Assembly: GCA_937916395.1 (NCBI GenBank)
Contig: CALFTN010000008.1
Location: 1 to 19,856 of the forward strand
DNA from: an uncultured Clostridia bacterium
GTDB taxonomy: Bacteria; Bacillota; Clostridia; Oscillospirales; Acutalibacteraceae
DNA length: 19,856 bases
Reading direction: 5' to 3'
The position numbers and the translations under genes were made by a program. Positions 1 through 7,006 of this stretch are shown in pieces. The notes beneath the pieces are model-generated. The model was not told the origin of the DNA and ran no database searches. It saw nothing but the letters and a program-made list of their open reading frames with translations. The stretch's first letter is position 1, and each line of letters starts with the position of its first letter.

Positions 1-1
1 A

Positions 2-898
2 TTCACTGGTTGGGATGGCCCAATTCTTACAGATAGCGGTGGTTTTCAGGTGTTCTCACTTGCTAAGCTTCGCAAAATCAAAGAAGAAGGCGTTACATTT
101 AATTCTCACGTTGATGGTCGTAAGATTTTTATGGGTCCAGAAGAGAGCATGAGAATTCAATCGAACTTAGCTTCGACGATTGCAATGGCTTTTGATGAAT
201 GTGTTGAAAATCCTGCAACCTATGAATATGCTAAAGCATCTACAGAAAGAACTACCCGTTGGCTAATTCGCTGTAAAGAAGAAATGGAGAGACTGAATTC
301 TCTTCATGATACATTAAATAAAAAACAAATGCTTTTTGGTATTAATCAGGGTTGCACATTTGATGATTTACGTATAGAACATATGCAAAAAATTGCTGAA
401 TTAGACCTTGATGGCTATGCTATTGGTGGTCTTGCAGTTGGAGAACCAAAAGAAGATATGTACAGAATTATTTCTGCTGTTGAGCCGTATGCACCTAAGG
501 ATAAAATACGTTATTTAATGGGTGTAGGTACACCTGGTAATATTTTAGAAGGTGTTTCTCGTGGTGTGGATTTATTCGATTGCGTAATGCCTAGCAGAAA
601 TGCGCGCCATGGCCATTTATTTACGTGGAATGGTATAATGAACTTAAATAATGCCAAATATGCAAAAGATGATAATCCAATTGATATTAACTGCGATTGT
701 CCGACTTGTCAGAAACATTCAAGAGCATATATTCATCATCTTATTAAAGCAAAAGAAATGCTTGCTATGAGACTTTGCGTAATCCACAACCTTTATTTTT
801 ATAACAATTTGATGACAAGAATACGCGAAGAATTAGAAAATGGTACATTCACAGAATTCAAAGAGAAATACACAGATTTACTTGATTCAAGAATATAA
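2..898 (+). CDS. tgt: queuine tRNA-ribosyltransferase (TGT), 5'-truncated by the window edge
   Basis: Transglycosylase that exchanges guanine-34 of GU(N)-anticodon tRNAs for preQ1, in bacterial queuosine synthesis; cytoplasmic. The reading frame is open from base 2, so the true start lies outside the window and the GTG at 50 is internal. The first visible residues give the TDSGGFQVFSL block, whose Asp is the general acid/base. GVDLFDCVMPSRNARHG carries the nucleophilic Asp and the base-recognition loop. The C-terminal zinc site is CDCPTC followed by the His of VIHNLYF. The family is usually about 370-380 residues, so roughly 75-80 N-terminal residues are missing. yajC follows after 101 nt, the usual tgt-yajC order. 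No strong terminator is visible after the stop, so some read-through into yajC is possible. Confidence 0.97.
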   Translation, partial: FTGWDGPILTDSGGFQVFSLAKLRKIKEEGVTFNSHVDGRKIFMGPEESMRIQSNLASTIAMAFDECVENPATYEYAKASTERTTRWLIRCKEEMERLNSLHDTLNKKQMLFGINQGCTFDDLRIEHMQKIAELDLDGYAIGGLAVGEPKEDMYRIISAVEPYAPKDKIRYLMGVGTPGNILEGVSRGVDLFDCVMPSRNARHGHLFTWNGIMNLNNAKYAKDDNPIDINCDCPTCQKHSRAYIHHLIKAKEMLAMRLCVIHNLYFYNNLMTRIREELENGTFTEFKEKYTDLLDSRI

Positions 899-917
899 AA
901 TAATTTTTAAAAAAGAC

Positions 918-946
918 TTGTATATTTTTACATTAACAGTTATAAT
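918..946 (+). promoter_or_regulatory. candidate sigma-A promoter for yajC
   Basis: A perfect TATAAT -10 at 941-946 lies 17 bp downstream of a weaker TTGTAT -35 at 918-923, in the tgt-yajC gap and about 54 bp before the yajC start. Strong -10 and ideal spacing, but only half of the -35 matches consensus. Confidence 0.6.
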
Positions 947-999
947 ACTGTGGTATGTAAAATTTATAAATACGTATGTTAAATTATGGAGGAAAAAAC

Positions 1000-1515
1000 A
1001 TGAATTTATTTACACTTAGCTTAGGCTCATTATTTGGTGGCGGTGCTTCTGGTGGTGAAGGTGCTGCAACAGGTGGTGCCAACCCAATGTCATTAATTAT
1101 AATGGTTGGTATGTTCGCTCTTATGTACTTCTTTATGATTCGTCCACAAAAGAAAAAACAAAAAGAAGAACAAGAAATGCGTGATTCTATTCAAATAGGT
1201 GACGAAATTACTACTATAGGTGGTATTATGGGTAGAGTTGTTACTGTTAAAGATGACAGTATCGTTATCGAAACAGGTACAGATCGCACAAAACTCAAAA
1301 TGCAACGTTGGGCTATCCAGACTAACGAAACAGCTAATGAACGTATGGCTGCTGAGAAAAAAGCTGCAGAAGATGCAAAAAAAGCTCAAAGTGAAAAGAA
1401 TGCTATTGACCAGGCAGTAAATGGCAAAAAGAAAAAAACTAAAACAGTTGAAAACAAAGGTGCTGTTGAAGAGCTTAAGGCCGAAGAAGAAGCAAGTAAA
1501 GCAGACGAAGAATAA
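1000..1515 (+). CDS. yajC: preprotein translocase subunit YajC
   Basis: Small accessory protein of the Sec translocon, anchored in the membrane by one helix. The ATG at 1000 is chosen because GGAGGA at 988-993 sits 6 nt before it; the frame also opens at 976 but without a ribosome site. The product is 171 residues. A Gly-rich N-terminus (about 9-28) leads to one transmembrane helix (about 30-46), then the family signature RPQKKKQKE and the soluble domain with GDEITTIGGIMGRV. The C-terminal 70 residues are a long, highly charged Lys/Glu/Ala tail, which makes the protein longer than the roughly 85-110 residue norm. It lies between tgt and a TIGR04086 gene, as in other Firmicutes; secD and secF do not follow here. 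It has a promoter upstream and a strong terminator immediately downstream. Confidence 0.95.
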   Translation: MNLFTLSLGSLFGGGASGGEGAATGGANPMSLIIMVGMFALMYFFMIRPQKKKQKEEQEMRDSIQIGDEITTIGGIMGRVVTVKDDSIVIETGTDRTKLKMQRWAIQTNETANERMAAEKKAAEDAKKAQSEKNAIDQAVNGKKKKTKTVENKGAVEELKAEEEASKADEE

Positions 1516-1518
1516 TTA

Positions 1519-1547
1519 TCATAAAATTGTAATCCTCCGCATATCTT
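1519..1547 (+). promoter_or_regulatory. candidate sigma-E-like promoter overlapping the yajC terminator
   Basis: TCATAAA at 1519-1525, a 14-nt spacer, then CATATCTT at 1540-1547. Against the Bacillus sigma-E consensus (KMATATT, about 14 nt, CATACAHT) the -35 agrees at 5 of 7 positions and the -10 at 6 of 8. The -10 starts in the 5' arm of the terminator hairpin, so transcripts would begin near 1553-1555, past that arm. The downstream unit contains spoIIM, a sigma-E gene in B. subtilis. Chance matches are common in AT-rich DNA, so this is tentative. Confidence 0.35.
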
Positions 1548-1577
1548 TTTAGTAAAGATTTGCGGAGGTATTTTTTT
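1534..1577 (+). terminator. intrinsic terminator after yajC, containing the next gene's Shine-Dalgarno
   Basis: CCTCCGCA (1534-1541) pairs with TGCGGAGG (1561-1568). Inside it ATCTTT (1543-1548) pairs with AAAGAT (1554-1559) across a single T-T mismatch, leaving a 5-nt loop. TATTTTTTT (1569-1577) follows. The GGAGG at 1564-1568 is also the ribosome site of the gene starting at 1578, and the T-run is its spacer. The hairpin starts 18 nt after the yajC stop, so terminating ribosomes should not block folding. Confidence 0.9.
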
Positions 1578-2000
1578 ATGTTTGATTTAAAAAATGTTAA
1601 AGTAAATTTAATTAAAAAAAATAACAACAAAATAAGCTTGCTTTTAAAATACTTACCCTGCCTTTTAAAAGGGGAAGCATTATTCATTCTTGGAATACTT
1701 GTCGTTTCTTTTGCATATTTTAAATTAACAGGATATAGTGATATTTTATATTATTTAACTTTTCTTTTTATGGCTCTCGGCTCATTTGTAACAGGCAGAG
1801 CAACGTATAAAAGGTTTGGGGGCAGGGGGATTGTTACCGGCATTCTTGGTTCCTTGCCTGTAGCAATAATTAACATTTTTATTATATACTTGTTCTGTTA
1901 CCGAAATGTGAGCTTGTTTATATTATTAATTCTACCAGTTTCAATATTAAGTGGCGCAATTGGTGGTATTTTAGCTTCAAATTCTAAGAAGAGATATTAA
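1578..2000 (+). CDS. TIGR04086 family (YrzE-like) membrane protein
   Basis: Polytopic membrane protein of unknown biochemical function; the family occurs mainly in endospore-forming Firmicutes, commonly next to yajC. The ATG at 1578 is chosen because GGAGG lies 9 nt upstream; the frame also opens at TTG 1560, which would fall inside the terminator stem. The 140-residue product has a basic, Asn/Lys-rich N-terminus (1-30), then four predicted membrane helices (about 36-54, 58-76, 86-107 and 113-134) and a basic tail. A Gly-rich turn, GRATYKRFGGRG, sits between helices 2 and 3. Assignment rests on hydropathy, size and the yajC-adjacent position rather than on catalytic motifs. Its stop is followed directly by the ribosome site of the spoIIM-like gene, so the two are probably cotranscribed. 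Confidence 0.75.
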   Translation: MFDLKNVKVNLIKKNNNKISLLLKYLPCLLKGEALFILGILVVSFAYFKLTGYSDILYYLTFLFMALGSFVTGRATYKRFGGRGIVTGILGSLPVAIINIFIIYLFCYRNVSLFILLILPVSILSGAIGGILASNSKKRY

Positions 2001-2010
2001 GGAGTAAAAA

Positions 2011-2637
2011 ATGTTGAAAAAGAGTGTTGTTATAAAACGAAAAAGGATGAATGTACCAGAAATAAATTTTAAAAACCTTATATTTTTCTCGCTGTTTTTT
2101 TCTGGATTGATTATTGGTGTTTTGACTATAAAATCCAAAGAAAGCATGTTAAATAGTTTTTTGATTGATTTCTTCAATGGCTACATAAAAGAACGCACAT
2201 CAGAAGGTATATTGGGATGTTTTTTTGAATCTCTGTTATTCTTCTCATTTACACCATTTTTAACCTTTATTTTTGGCTTATCTGCTGTAGGGATACCAAT
2301 AATTATTGCCACTCCTGCAATTATTGGTGCAATAACAGGAATGGCAACAGGATTTTTGTTTTTCAACTATTCGTTACAGGGGATTTGTTATTCAGCACTG
2401 ATAATAGTGCCAGCAATTTCAATTGTGGTAGCAACACTTATAAAATGCTGTAGTGAAGCAATTATTATGTCAATGGATATAATAACATGTATCGGTGGGT
2501 ATCAAAAAAATCAGAGGCAAAATGTTATGAAAGAGTATTGCCTTAAATTCTTAATTTTATTTATACCAATAATAATTTCTGCTTTACTTAATGCATTTAG
2601 CTTCAAAATATTTGGAAATTTATTTTCATTCGTCTGA
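2011..2637 (+). CDS. spoIIM: stage II sporulation protein M-like membrane protein
   Basis: SpoIIM is part of the mother-cell SpoIID-SpoIIM-SpoIIP complex that remodels peptidoglycan during engulfment. This 208-residue product has a basic N-terminus (KKSVVIKRKR), a first membrane helix at about 24-41, a soluble stretch containing FFNGYIKERTSEG, and then a Gly/Pro-rich hydrophobic core with GLSAVGIPIIIATPAIIGAI, typical of the SpoIIM (DUF95) fold; about five helices in all, close to the usual length of about 200-215. GGAG at 2001-2004 starts right after the preceding stop, 6 nt before ATG 2011. Its 3' end overlaps the convergent Xer gene by 12 bp; spoIIM and xerD are also near neighbours in B. 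subtilis. No terminator separates the convergent ends. Family assignment is by pattern, fairly confident. Confidence 0.78.
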   Translation: MLKKSVVIKRKRMNVPEINFKNLIFFSLFFSGLIIGVLTIKSKESMLNSFLIDFFNGYIKERTSEGILGCFFESLLFFSFTPFLTFIFGLSAVGIPIIIATPAIIGAITGMATGFLFFNYSLQGICYSALIIVPAISIVVATLIKCCSEAIIMSMDIITCIGGYQKNQRQNVMKEYCLKFLILFIPIIISALLNAFSFKIFGNLFSFV

Positions 2638-3645
2638 ATCTTCATTTTTCAAGTTTTCAATTTTAGGTGAACGGGGAGCTTTTATATTACTCAACGGATT
2701 AGATTCAGCAGCATTTTTGAGTTGTTCGTCGACTATATGAGTATAAATTTGTGTTGTGTTAAGATTTTCGTGACCTAAAATTTCTTTAATAGCAAGAACA
2801 TCTACATTACCATGTTGATACATAAGCGTAGCAGCAGTATGTCGCAATTTATGTGTTGATAAAGCTCTGTCAGCAAGACCTGCTTTTTCTAATGTTGATT
2901 TAACAATAAACTGAACAGTTTTTGGGCTGATTCTGCCTTTTTGTCGGCTTATAAATAACGCATCTTTATCTTTAACGCCATCAACTGGACGAACTGGTAA
3001 ATAAGCGTTTATTGCATCAACACAGGCATCATTCAAGTAGATTGTTCGCTCTTTATTACCTTTACCGGTCACGGTGAGGGTATTATTTGTTCTAATATCA
3101 CTTAAATTTAAAGAAACAAGCTCTGAGAGACGAAGTCCACAGTTTAAAAATAGTGTGATAATACAATAATCACGTTCTTTGAATTTGCCATCAACAGAAT
3201 TTAAAAGAGCTAAACTTTCTTCTAAAGTCAGATATTTGGGCAGAGCTTTTTTTATTCTTGGAGATTCAAGTTCCTGAAGGGGATTATCCTTAAGAATTTT
3301 TTTTTGAACTGACAAATATTTATAAAAAGCCCTTAAAGTTGAAACTTTTCTTGACCGTGTGCGTTCATTATTGTTTCTGTTTATTTTACAATATGTCAGA
3401 TACATGTATGCATCATTAAGTGTTACAGAAGAAATTAAATCAAGTGTAATATCCGAAATATTGATTTCGTCAAAAGGAAGTTCTTTGTTAACAAGTCCAC
3501 GGATAATTTTCAAATATTTAAAAAAAGTGGACAAGTCATTTGCATATTCGTTAACAGTTAACTCAGAACTATTTCTAATAACACTGTAATAATTCAAAAA
3601 TTCAACCACTATAGGAGGTAAAGTATCAAAGTTTTCTCTTTTCAT
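2626..3645 (-). CDS. xerD: Xer-family site-specific tyrosine recombinase
   Basis: Integrase-family recombinase; the likely role is resolving chromosome dimers at dif. The 339-residue product has an N-terminal SAM-like DNA-binding domain (about 10-115) and a catalytic domain (about 135-310). All active residues are visible: Arg172 in CGLRLSEL, Lys195 in TGKGNKER, His265 and Arg268 in THKLRHT, His292 in LGHENL and nucleophile Tyr301 in QIYTH. It is longer than XerC/XerD (about 300), with an acidic/basic tail of about 30 residues. The start at 3645 (MKRENF) has only a distant AAAGGA about 15 nt upstream, so the start is less certain than the frame. The gene stands alone, facing spoIIM, with an unusual structured region upstream. 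No phage or transposon genes accompany it, so a housekeeping Xer is preferred over a mobile integrase; the XerC/XerD/XerA distinction cannot be made by eye. Confidence 0.93.
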   Translation of the reverse strand: MKRENFDTLPPIVVEFLNYYSVIRNSSELTVNEYANDLSTFFKYLKIIRGLVNKELPFDEINISDITLDLISSVTLNDAYMYLTYCKINRNNNERTRSRKVSTLRAFYKYLSVQKKILKDNPLQELESPRIKKALPKYLTLEESLALLNSVDGKFKERDYCIITLFLNCGLRLSELVSLNLSDIRTNNTLTVTGKGNKERTIYLNDACVDAINAYLPVRPVDGVKDKDALFISRQKGRISPKTVQFIVKSTLEKAGLADRALSTHKLRHTAATLMYQHGNVDVLAIKEILGHENLNTTQIYTHIVDEQLKNAAESNPLSNIKAPRSPKIENLKNEDSDE

Positions 3646-3687
3646 AATCTTTATTACAAATCCTTTGTAAAATTGCTAGTTTTCAAG

Positions 3688-3792
3688 TTTTATATTAAAA
3701 CAATACTGGAAGAGTAGACACCTAATTTTATATTTCGACTTATACAAAAGAAAGATTTTGTATAAGTCAGGTAAGGACTTTTAATATAAAAT
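3688..3792. repeat. nested inverted repeats upstream of the Xer gene
   Basis: Inner repeat: GACTTATACAAAA (3737-3749) and its exact complement TTTTGTATAAGTC (3756-3768) around a 6-nt centre, GAAAGA. Outer repeat: TTTTATATTAAAA (3688-3700) and its exact complement at 3779-3791. An alternative 10-bp pairing joins 3725-3734 with 3783-3792. No convincing reading frame spans 3646-3913; apart from these repeats, nothing else was recognised there. It could be a recombinase-binding site, an RNA leader structure for the Xer gene on the minus strand, or a terminator for the upstream peptide gene. Nothing decides between these. Confidence 0.6.
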
Positions 3793-3913
3793 AGCTATAA
3801 ATCACGATTTTGAGTTTTTCTATATAACTGGATTTTCTACGTACAGACATATAATGTGTGATGTTTGCTAATATCTTAACATAAATAAAGCTAACAAAGA
3901 CTAATTTTAAAAA

Positions 3914-4033
3914 TCAATCTTTATCTTTGTATCTTTTCATACAAATTAATATTGCAACTGAAACTACAACCATAGTTGCTGTATAACCAAGCTTTGCTGC
4001 AGCATTTTTTTCAGGATTCTTTGAATTCTTCAA
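3914..4033 (-). CDS. small single-pass membrane peptide, 39 residues, unknown function
   Basis: A short frame starting at TTG 4033 with AAAGG nine nt upstream; a second in-frame TTG lies three codons earlier but overlaps that ribosome site. The peptide has a polar, Lys/Asn-rich N-terminus (KNSKNPEKNAAAKLG), one hydrophobic segment (about residues 17-31, YTATMVVVSVAILIC) and a strongly basic end (MKRYKDKD). Such a layout is typical of small membrane proteins, with the charged tail probably cytoplasmic. It lies 102 nt after the DUF6873-like gene on the same strand, just downstream of a 16-bp hairpin. No family was recognised. The start codon is weak and the frame short, so the coding claim is moderate. 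Confidence 0.5.
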   Translation of the reverse strand: MKNSKNPEKNAAAKLGYTATMVVVSVAILICMKRYKDKD

Positions 4034-4050
4034 ATTTATCAACCTTTCTC

Positions 4051-4106
4051 ATCGAATAGAATTTTTCTGAATGAATAACACCTAGTACCAAAAAATTCTA
4101 TTCGAT
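4051..4106. repeat. perfect 16-bp inverted repeat (hairpin) ahead of the small ORF
   Basis: ATCGAATAGAATTTTT (4051-4066) is exactly complementary to 4091-4106, with a 24-nt loop. On the plus strand the stem is followed within 3 nt by a seven-T run, giving terminator form; on the minus strand it is followed by GAGAAAGG, the ribosome site region of the 39-residue peptide. On the minus strand, the sense of the neighbouring genes, there is no U-tract after the stem, so it is not a standard terminator for the DUF6873-like gene. An RNA processing, stabilising or regulatory hairpin is possible. Confidence 0.7.
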
Positions 4107-4135
4107 TGATTTTTTTAAGTTTATGTAAATTACAC

Positions 4136-4900
4136 TCAGATTTTTTCAGTTACAGGTAAAATTGAGCCAATATCAGTTAATTTATAAGATTTGTCAAAAA
4201 CTGGTTCAACATTGTGATAATCTAAAAACTTTATTATAGACTCATAACTTGGATGCTCTTCTAAATTACCATTGAAGAAGATTTTATTTTTACCTATTTT
4301 ACCAGATGTACCACCAAGAAACCCAAAATGTGTATCTGAAAGTCTTATAAAATCACTTTGAATTTTCAAAACATTTATTTGTGATTTTTTTAACAATCTT
4401 TCTATACCACTATCTTCAGTAATAATTGCATTTTCGCTGACAATACAAATTGAGCACTTGGAATACCCTTGATTGGAATTAATGATGTTAATATTATTGG
4501 TTTCTGCAAAATTCAATAAATGCCTTGAAGTAGAATTTGTTTTGCATATCATATTATCATTAACAATTGCACAGTTCAGTAAAACATCGTCAGGATATGG
4601 CGAAAACGGCTCAAATTCTGCCACTTCTACCCTACACCCTAGTTTCTTTATGTTTCTTTTTAAAATCGTCTGATTTGGTGCAATAATTGCATAGTTATGA
4701 CCACAATACGAAAACAATAAATCGGTATGACTTGATATTTCATCATCCAATTTAATAGATTTTTCAACTTTGAGAGTATTAATACCAATTTTGTTTAGAA
4801 AATTAATAGCTTCTTTTGCATCCTGCGAAATAACACAATGCTTTACTTCATTTTGGGGTAAATTAGCTTTTCTTATAAATTTATAATCTGTATTATACAT
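4136..4900 (-). CDS. DUF6873-like protein with predicted GME (amidinotransferase-like) fold
   Basis: A 254-residue soluble protein with no signal peptide or membrane helix. It resembles a clostridial family (DUF6873) assigned to the guanidino-group-modifying-enzyme fold: SSHTDLLF near residue 57-64 and a GFLGGTSGKIGKNKI segment in the last third recall the repeated turns of that superfamily. The catalytic Cys that arginine deiminases carry near the C-terminus is not obvious here, so enzyme activity cannot be claimed. The start is ATG 4900, which overlaps the radA stop by 8 nt (ATGTATAA) and suggests translational coupling; a TTG at 4906 is also in frame but less likely. The tight coupling to radA is the only functional hint. 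Family call is from memory of motifs, moderate. Confidence 0.6.
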   Translation of the reverse strand: MYNTDYKFIRKANLPQNEVKHCVISQDAKEAINFLNKIGINTLKVEKSIKLDDEISSHTDLLFSYCGHNYAIIAPNQTILKRNIKKLGCRVEVAEFEPFSPYPDDVLLNCAIVNDNMICKTNSTSRHLLNFAETNNINIINSNQGYSKCSICIVSENAIITEDSGIERLLKKSQINVLKIQSDFIRLSDTHFGFLGGTSGKIGKNKIFFNGNLEEHPSYESIIKFLDYHNVEPVFDKSYKLTDIGSILPVTEKI

Positions 4901-6275
4901 TTTCAACAGCTACTTCAAAAGCTTCTCTAACATTCCTGACACCAATAACCTCAATATCGGTAAATGAAGCTTTATTAAGTTTTTTCATATTTTGTCTGGG
5001 AATAATACAACGTTTGAAGCCAAGTCGTTCAGATTCCTTAATTCGTTGTTCACAATTGTTTACTATTCTTATTTCACCAGCGAGACCAATTTCACCAAAT
5101 ACAATTGTTTCACTATCGATAACCGCATCTTTAAGACTTGAAATAAGTGCAACTGCAACAGCTAAATCAGATGCTGGTTCATCTGCCCTCAAACCACCAA
5201 CAATATTTAAATAGCAATCCATATTACTGAAAAAATAACCAGCTCTTTTTTCAAGAATAGCAATTAGCATGGCCATTCTGTTGTAGTCGAACCCAGTAGC
5301 CATTCTTCTTGGATTACCAAACCCGGAAGTTGTTGCAAGACCCTGAATTTCAGCAAGAATCGGTCTAGAACCTTCTATAAGGCAAGTTACACAAGTACCA
5401 GAAACATTAGTTGGTCTGCCTGCTAAAAGTGCCATTGAAGGGCTTTCAATCTGTGAAAGACCAGTATCCGTCATTTCAAAGACGCCAATTTCATTAGTTG
5501 AACCATATCTGTTTTTTACAGCTCTCAAAATTCTGTAAGAATAATTTCTTTCACCTTCAAAATAAAGAACCGTGTCGACAATATGCTCTAAAACTTTAGG
5601 ACCAGCAATATTGCCATCTTTATTTACGTGACCTACTAAAATAGTTGAAATATCATTATTTTTAGACGTTTGCATAAAAAGATTGGTACATTCTCTGACC
5701 TGAGTAATGCTACCAGTGCTTGATGATAAATCTGCAATGCTCATTGTTTGTATAGAATCCACCATAACAATATTGGGTTTAGATGTTTTTATGTATTCAC
5801 AAACAATTTCAGCATCGGTTTCGCACATCACAGAAAGATTGTCAGATTTTACGCCAAGTCTTTTAGCTCTCATTTTTAATTGATATGCTGATTCTTCACC
5901 AGAAACATAGAGAACAGACAAATCCTTTGATAGATAATTACAAATCTGTAAAAGCAATGTAGATTTACCGATACCAGGATCACCAGATAAAAGAACCAAA
6001 GAGCCTTTTACAAGACCACCACCTAAAACACGATTCAACTCAGAAATACCTGTGTTAAATCTGAACTCGGTTGAAGAATCTATTGCGTCTAATTTTAAAA
6101 CATTTAAGCCTTTATTTATAACCGATGTAGTTGCTTTTGTGCTTTTAGAATCAGTTTTTACAATTTCTTCGGCTAAAGTCCCCCACTCATTACAAGATGG
6201 GCATTTACCATACCATTTTGCAGACTCATATCCACAATTACTGCAAATAAAAACTGTTTTTTGTTTTGAAGCCAT
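4893..6275 (-). CDS. radA: DNA repair protein RadA (Sms), RecA-like ATPase
   Basis: Hexameric DnaB-like/RecA-like helicase that processes recombination intermediates with RecA. In the 460-residue product: a zinc finger with Cys11, Cys14, Cys25 and Cys28 (CSNCG, CPSC); Walker A GDPGIGKS at 98-105; Walker B IVMVDS at about 169-174; the RadA-specific KNRYG at 254-258, a conservative form of KNRFG; and a Lon-like C-terminal domain with YLNIVGGLRADEPASDLA (355-372) and GEIGLAGEIR. Length is normal. ATG 6275 is preferred over the in-frame GTG 6284, because AGG lies only 3 nt before that GTG but about 11 nt before the ATG. It begins 5 nt after the cwlD stop and overlaps the DUF6873-like gene downstream, so all three are likely in one operon. 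Confidence 0.97.
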   Translation of the reverse strand: MASKQKTVFICSNCGYESAKWYGKCPSCNEWGTLAEEIVKTDSKSTKATTSVINKGLNVLKLDAIDSSTEFRFNTGISELNRVLGGGLVKGSLVLLSGDPGIGKSTLLLQICNYLSKDLSVLYVSGEESAYQLKMRAKRLGVKSDNLSVMCETDAEIVCEYIKTSKPNIVMVDSIQTMSIADLSSSTGSITQVRECTNLFMQTSKNNDISTILVGHVNKDGNIAGPKVLEHIVDTVLYFEGERNYSYRILRAVKNRYGSTNEIGVFEMTDTGLSQIESPSMALLAGRPTNVSGTCVTCLIEGSRPILAEIQGLATTSGFGNPRRMATGFDYNRMAMLIAILEKRAGYFFSNMDCYLNIVGGLRADEPASDLAVAVALISSLKDAVIDSETIVFGEIGLAGEIRIVNNCEQRIKESERLGFKRCIIPRQNMKKLNKASFTDIEVIGVRNVREAFEVAVENV

Positions 6276-6280
6276 AATTT

Positions 6281-6991
6281 TCACTGACCTTCATAATAAT
6301 TTAAAATCCCGGTTGCTATAGAAAAAGCAACCTGCTTTTGATAATTTTCGGTTTTTAATTTTTCTGCTTCTTCAGGGTTAGATAAGAAACCACACTCTAC
6401 AAGTACAGCTGGTTTTACTGCATTGTAAATCAAATAAACAGATGTGCCACATGGTTTAATCTGGCGTTTATTTTGTGGTTGAATAAAATAAACTATACTT
6501 TCTTGAATTGATTGGGCTAATTCAGAGCTTTCTTCGCTAAAATTTTTCGAATAAAAAACCTGCGCACCACTATATTTGCTCATCGAAAAATGATTTTGAT
6601 GTATACTTACAAACACAGCATTTTCAGTTTCTTTCATAAGTGTCATTCTGTTATGCAAATCTGATGTTTTTCTGCTTCTTATAGTGCTTAAGCCTTCATC
6701 TTCAGTAGAAGTATCAGTATCACGTGTCATAACAACCTGAAAGCCAAAAAAGTTAAGATATTCCTTTAAATATAATGCGATGTTTAAGTTTATGCCTTTT
6801 TCGGCAACGCCGTCATCTGTTGAAGCACCACCATCAAAGCCACCATGACCAGCGTCAACAATAATAACAGGCAAAGTGTCAGCATTTAATTTACTATTTG
6901 TATTTTCAGAAAACAAATCTGCTTCTGATATAATAATTGAAACAGAAAAAGATAACAAGAGCATTACACATAAAAATACAAGTTTTTTCAA
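6281..6991 (-). CDS. cwlD: N-acetylmuramoyl-L-alanine amidase CwlD-like (spore cortex)
   Basis: Zinc amidase (Amidase_3) that removes peptide side chains during synthesis of muramic-delta-lactam in the spore cortex. The N-terminus MKKLVFLCVMLLLSFSVSII is a signal peptide or anchor, so the enzyme acts outside the membrane it crosses. Counting from the TTG start, the zinc ligands are His49 (AGHGG), Glu64 (AEKG) and His131 (SIHQN), and the catalytic Glu is 199 (VECGFLSN). At 236 residues it matches CwlD (about 237). TTG 6991 is chosen because AGGTGA lies 5 nt before it; an in-frame GTG at 7000 has no ribosome site. It follows the TIGR03936 gene by 38 nt and precedes radA by 5 nt. The small, single-domain form and the other sporulation genes here favour CwlD over vegetative amidases. 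Confidence 0.88.
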   Translation of the reverse strand: MKKLVFLCVMLLLSFSVSIIISEADLFSENTNSKLNADTLPVIIVDAGHGGFDGGASTDDGVAEKGINLNIALYLKEYLNFFGFQVVMTRDTDTSTEDEGLSTIRSRKTSDLHNRMTLMKETENAVFVSIHQNHFSMSKYSGAQVFYSKNFSEESSELAQSIQESIVYFIQPQNKRQIKPCGTSVYLIYNAVKPAVLVECGFLSNPEEAEKLKTENYQKQVAFSIATGILNYYEGQ

Positions 6992-7006
6992 AGTAATCAC
7001 CTGTAA

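Noticed and set aside
1475..1687. A 70-residue minus-strand frame across the yajC terminator.
   Set aside because: It is the reverse image of the terminator and the TIGR04086 gene, low in complexity and without a ribosome site.
2626..3645. The tyrosine recombinase as a phage or transposon integrase.
   Set aside because: No mobile-element genes, attachment repeats or tRNA target nearby; the spoIIM neighbour and full Xer motifs fit a housekeeping recombinase.
3874..3884. A dif-like half-site: the minus strand reads TTATGTTAAGA, close to the XerD arm of dif, upstream of the Xer gene.
   Set aside because: The other arm and the central region show almost no match to known dif sites, and a 9-base A/T-rich match is easily found by chance in this DNA.
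4012..4053. A 13-residue frame (MRKVDKFEEFKES) on the minus strand overlapping the start of the small membrane peptide.
   Set aside because: No ribosome site before its ATG and no sequence character; the overlapping 39-residue frame has a properly spaced AAAGG and a membrane helix.
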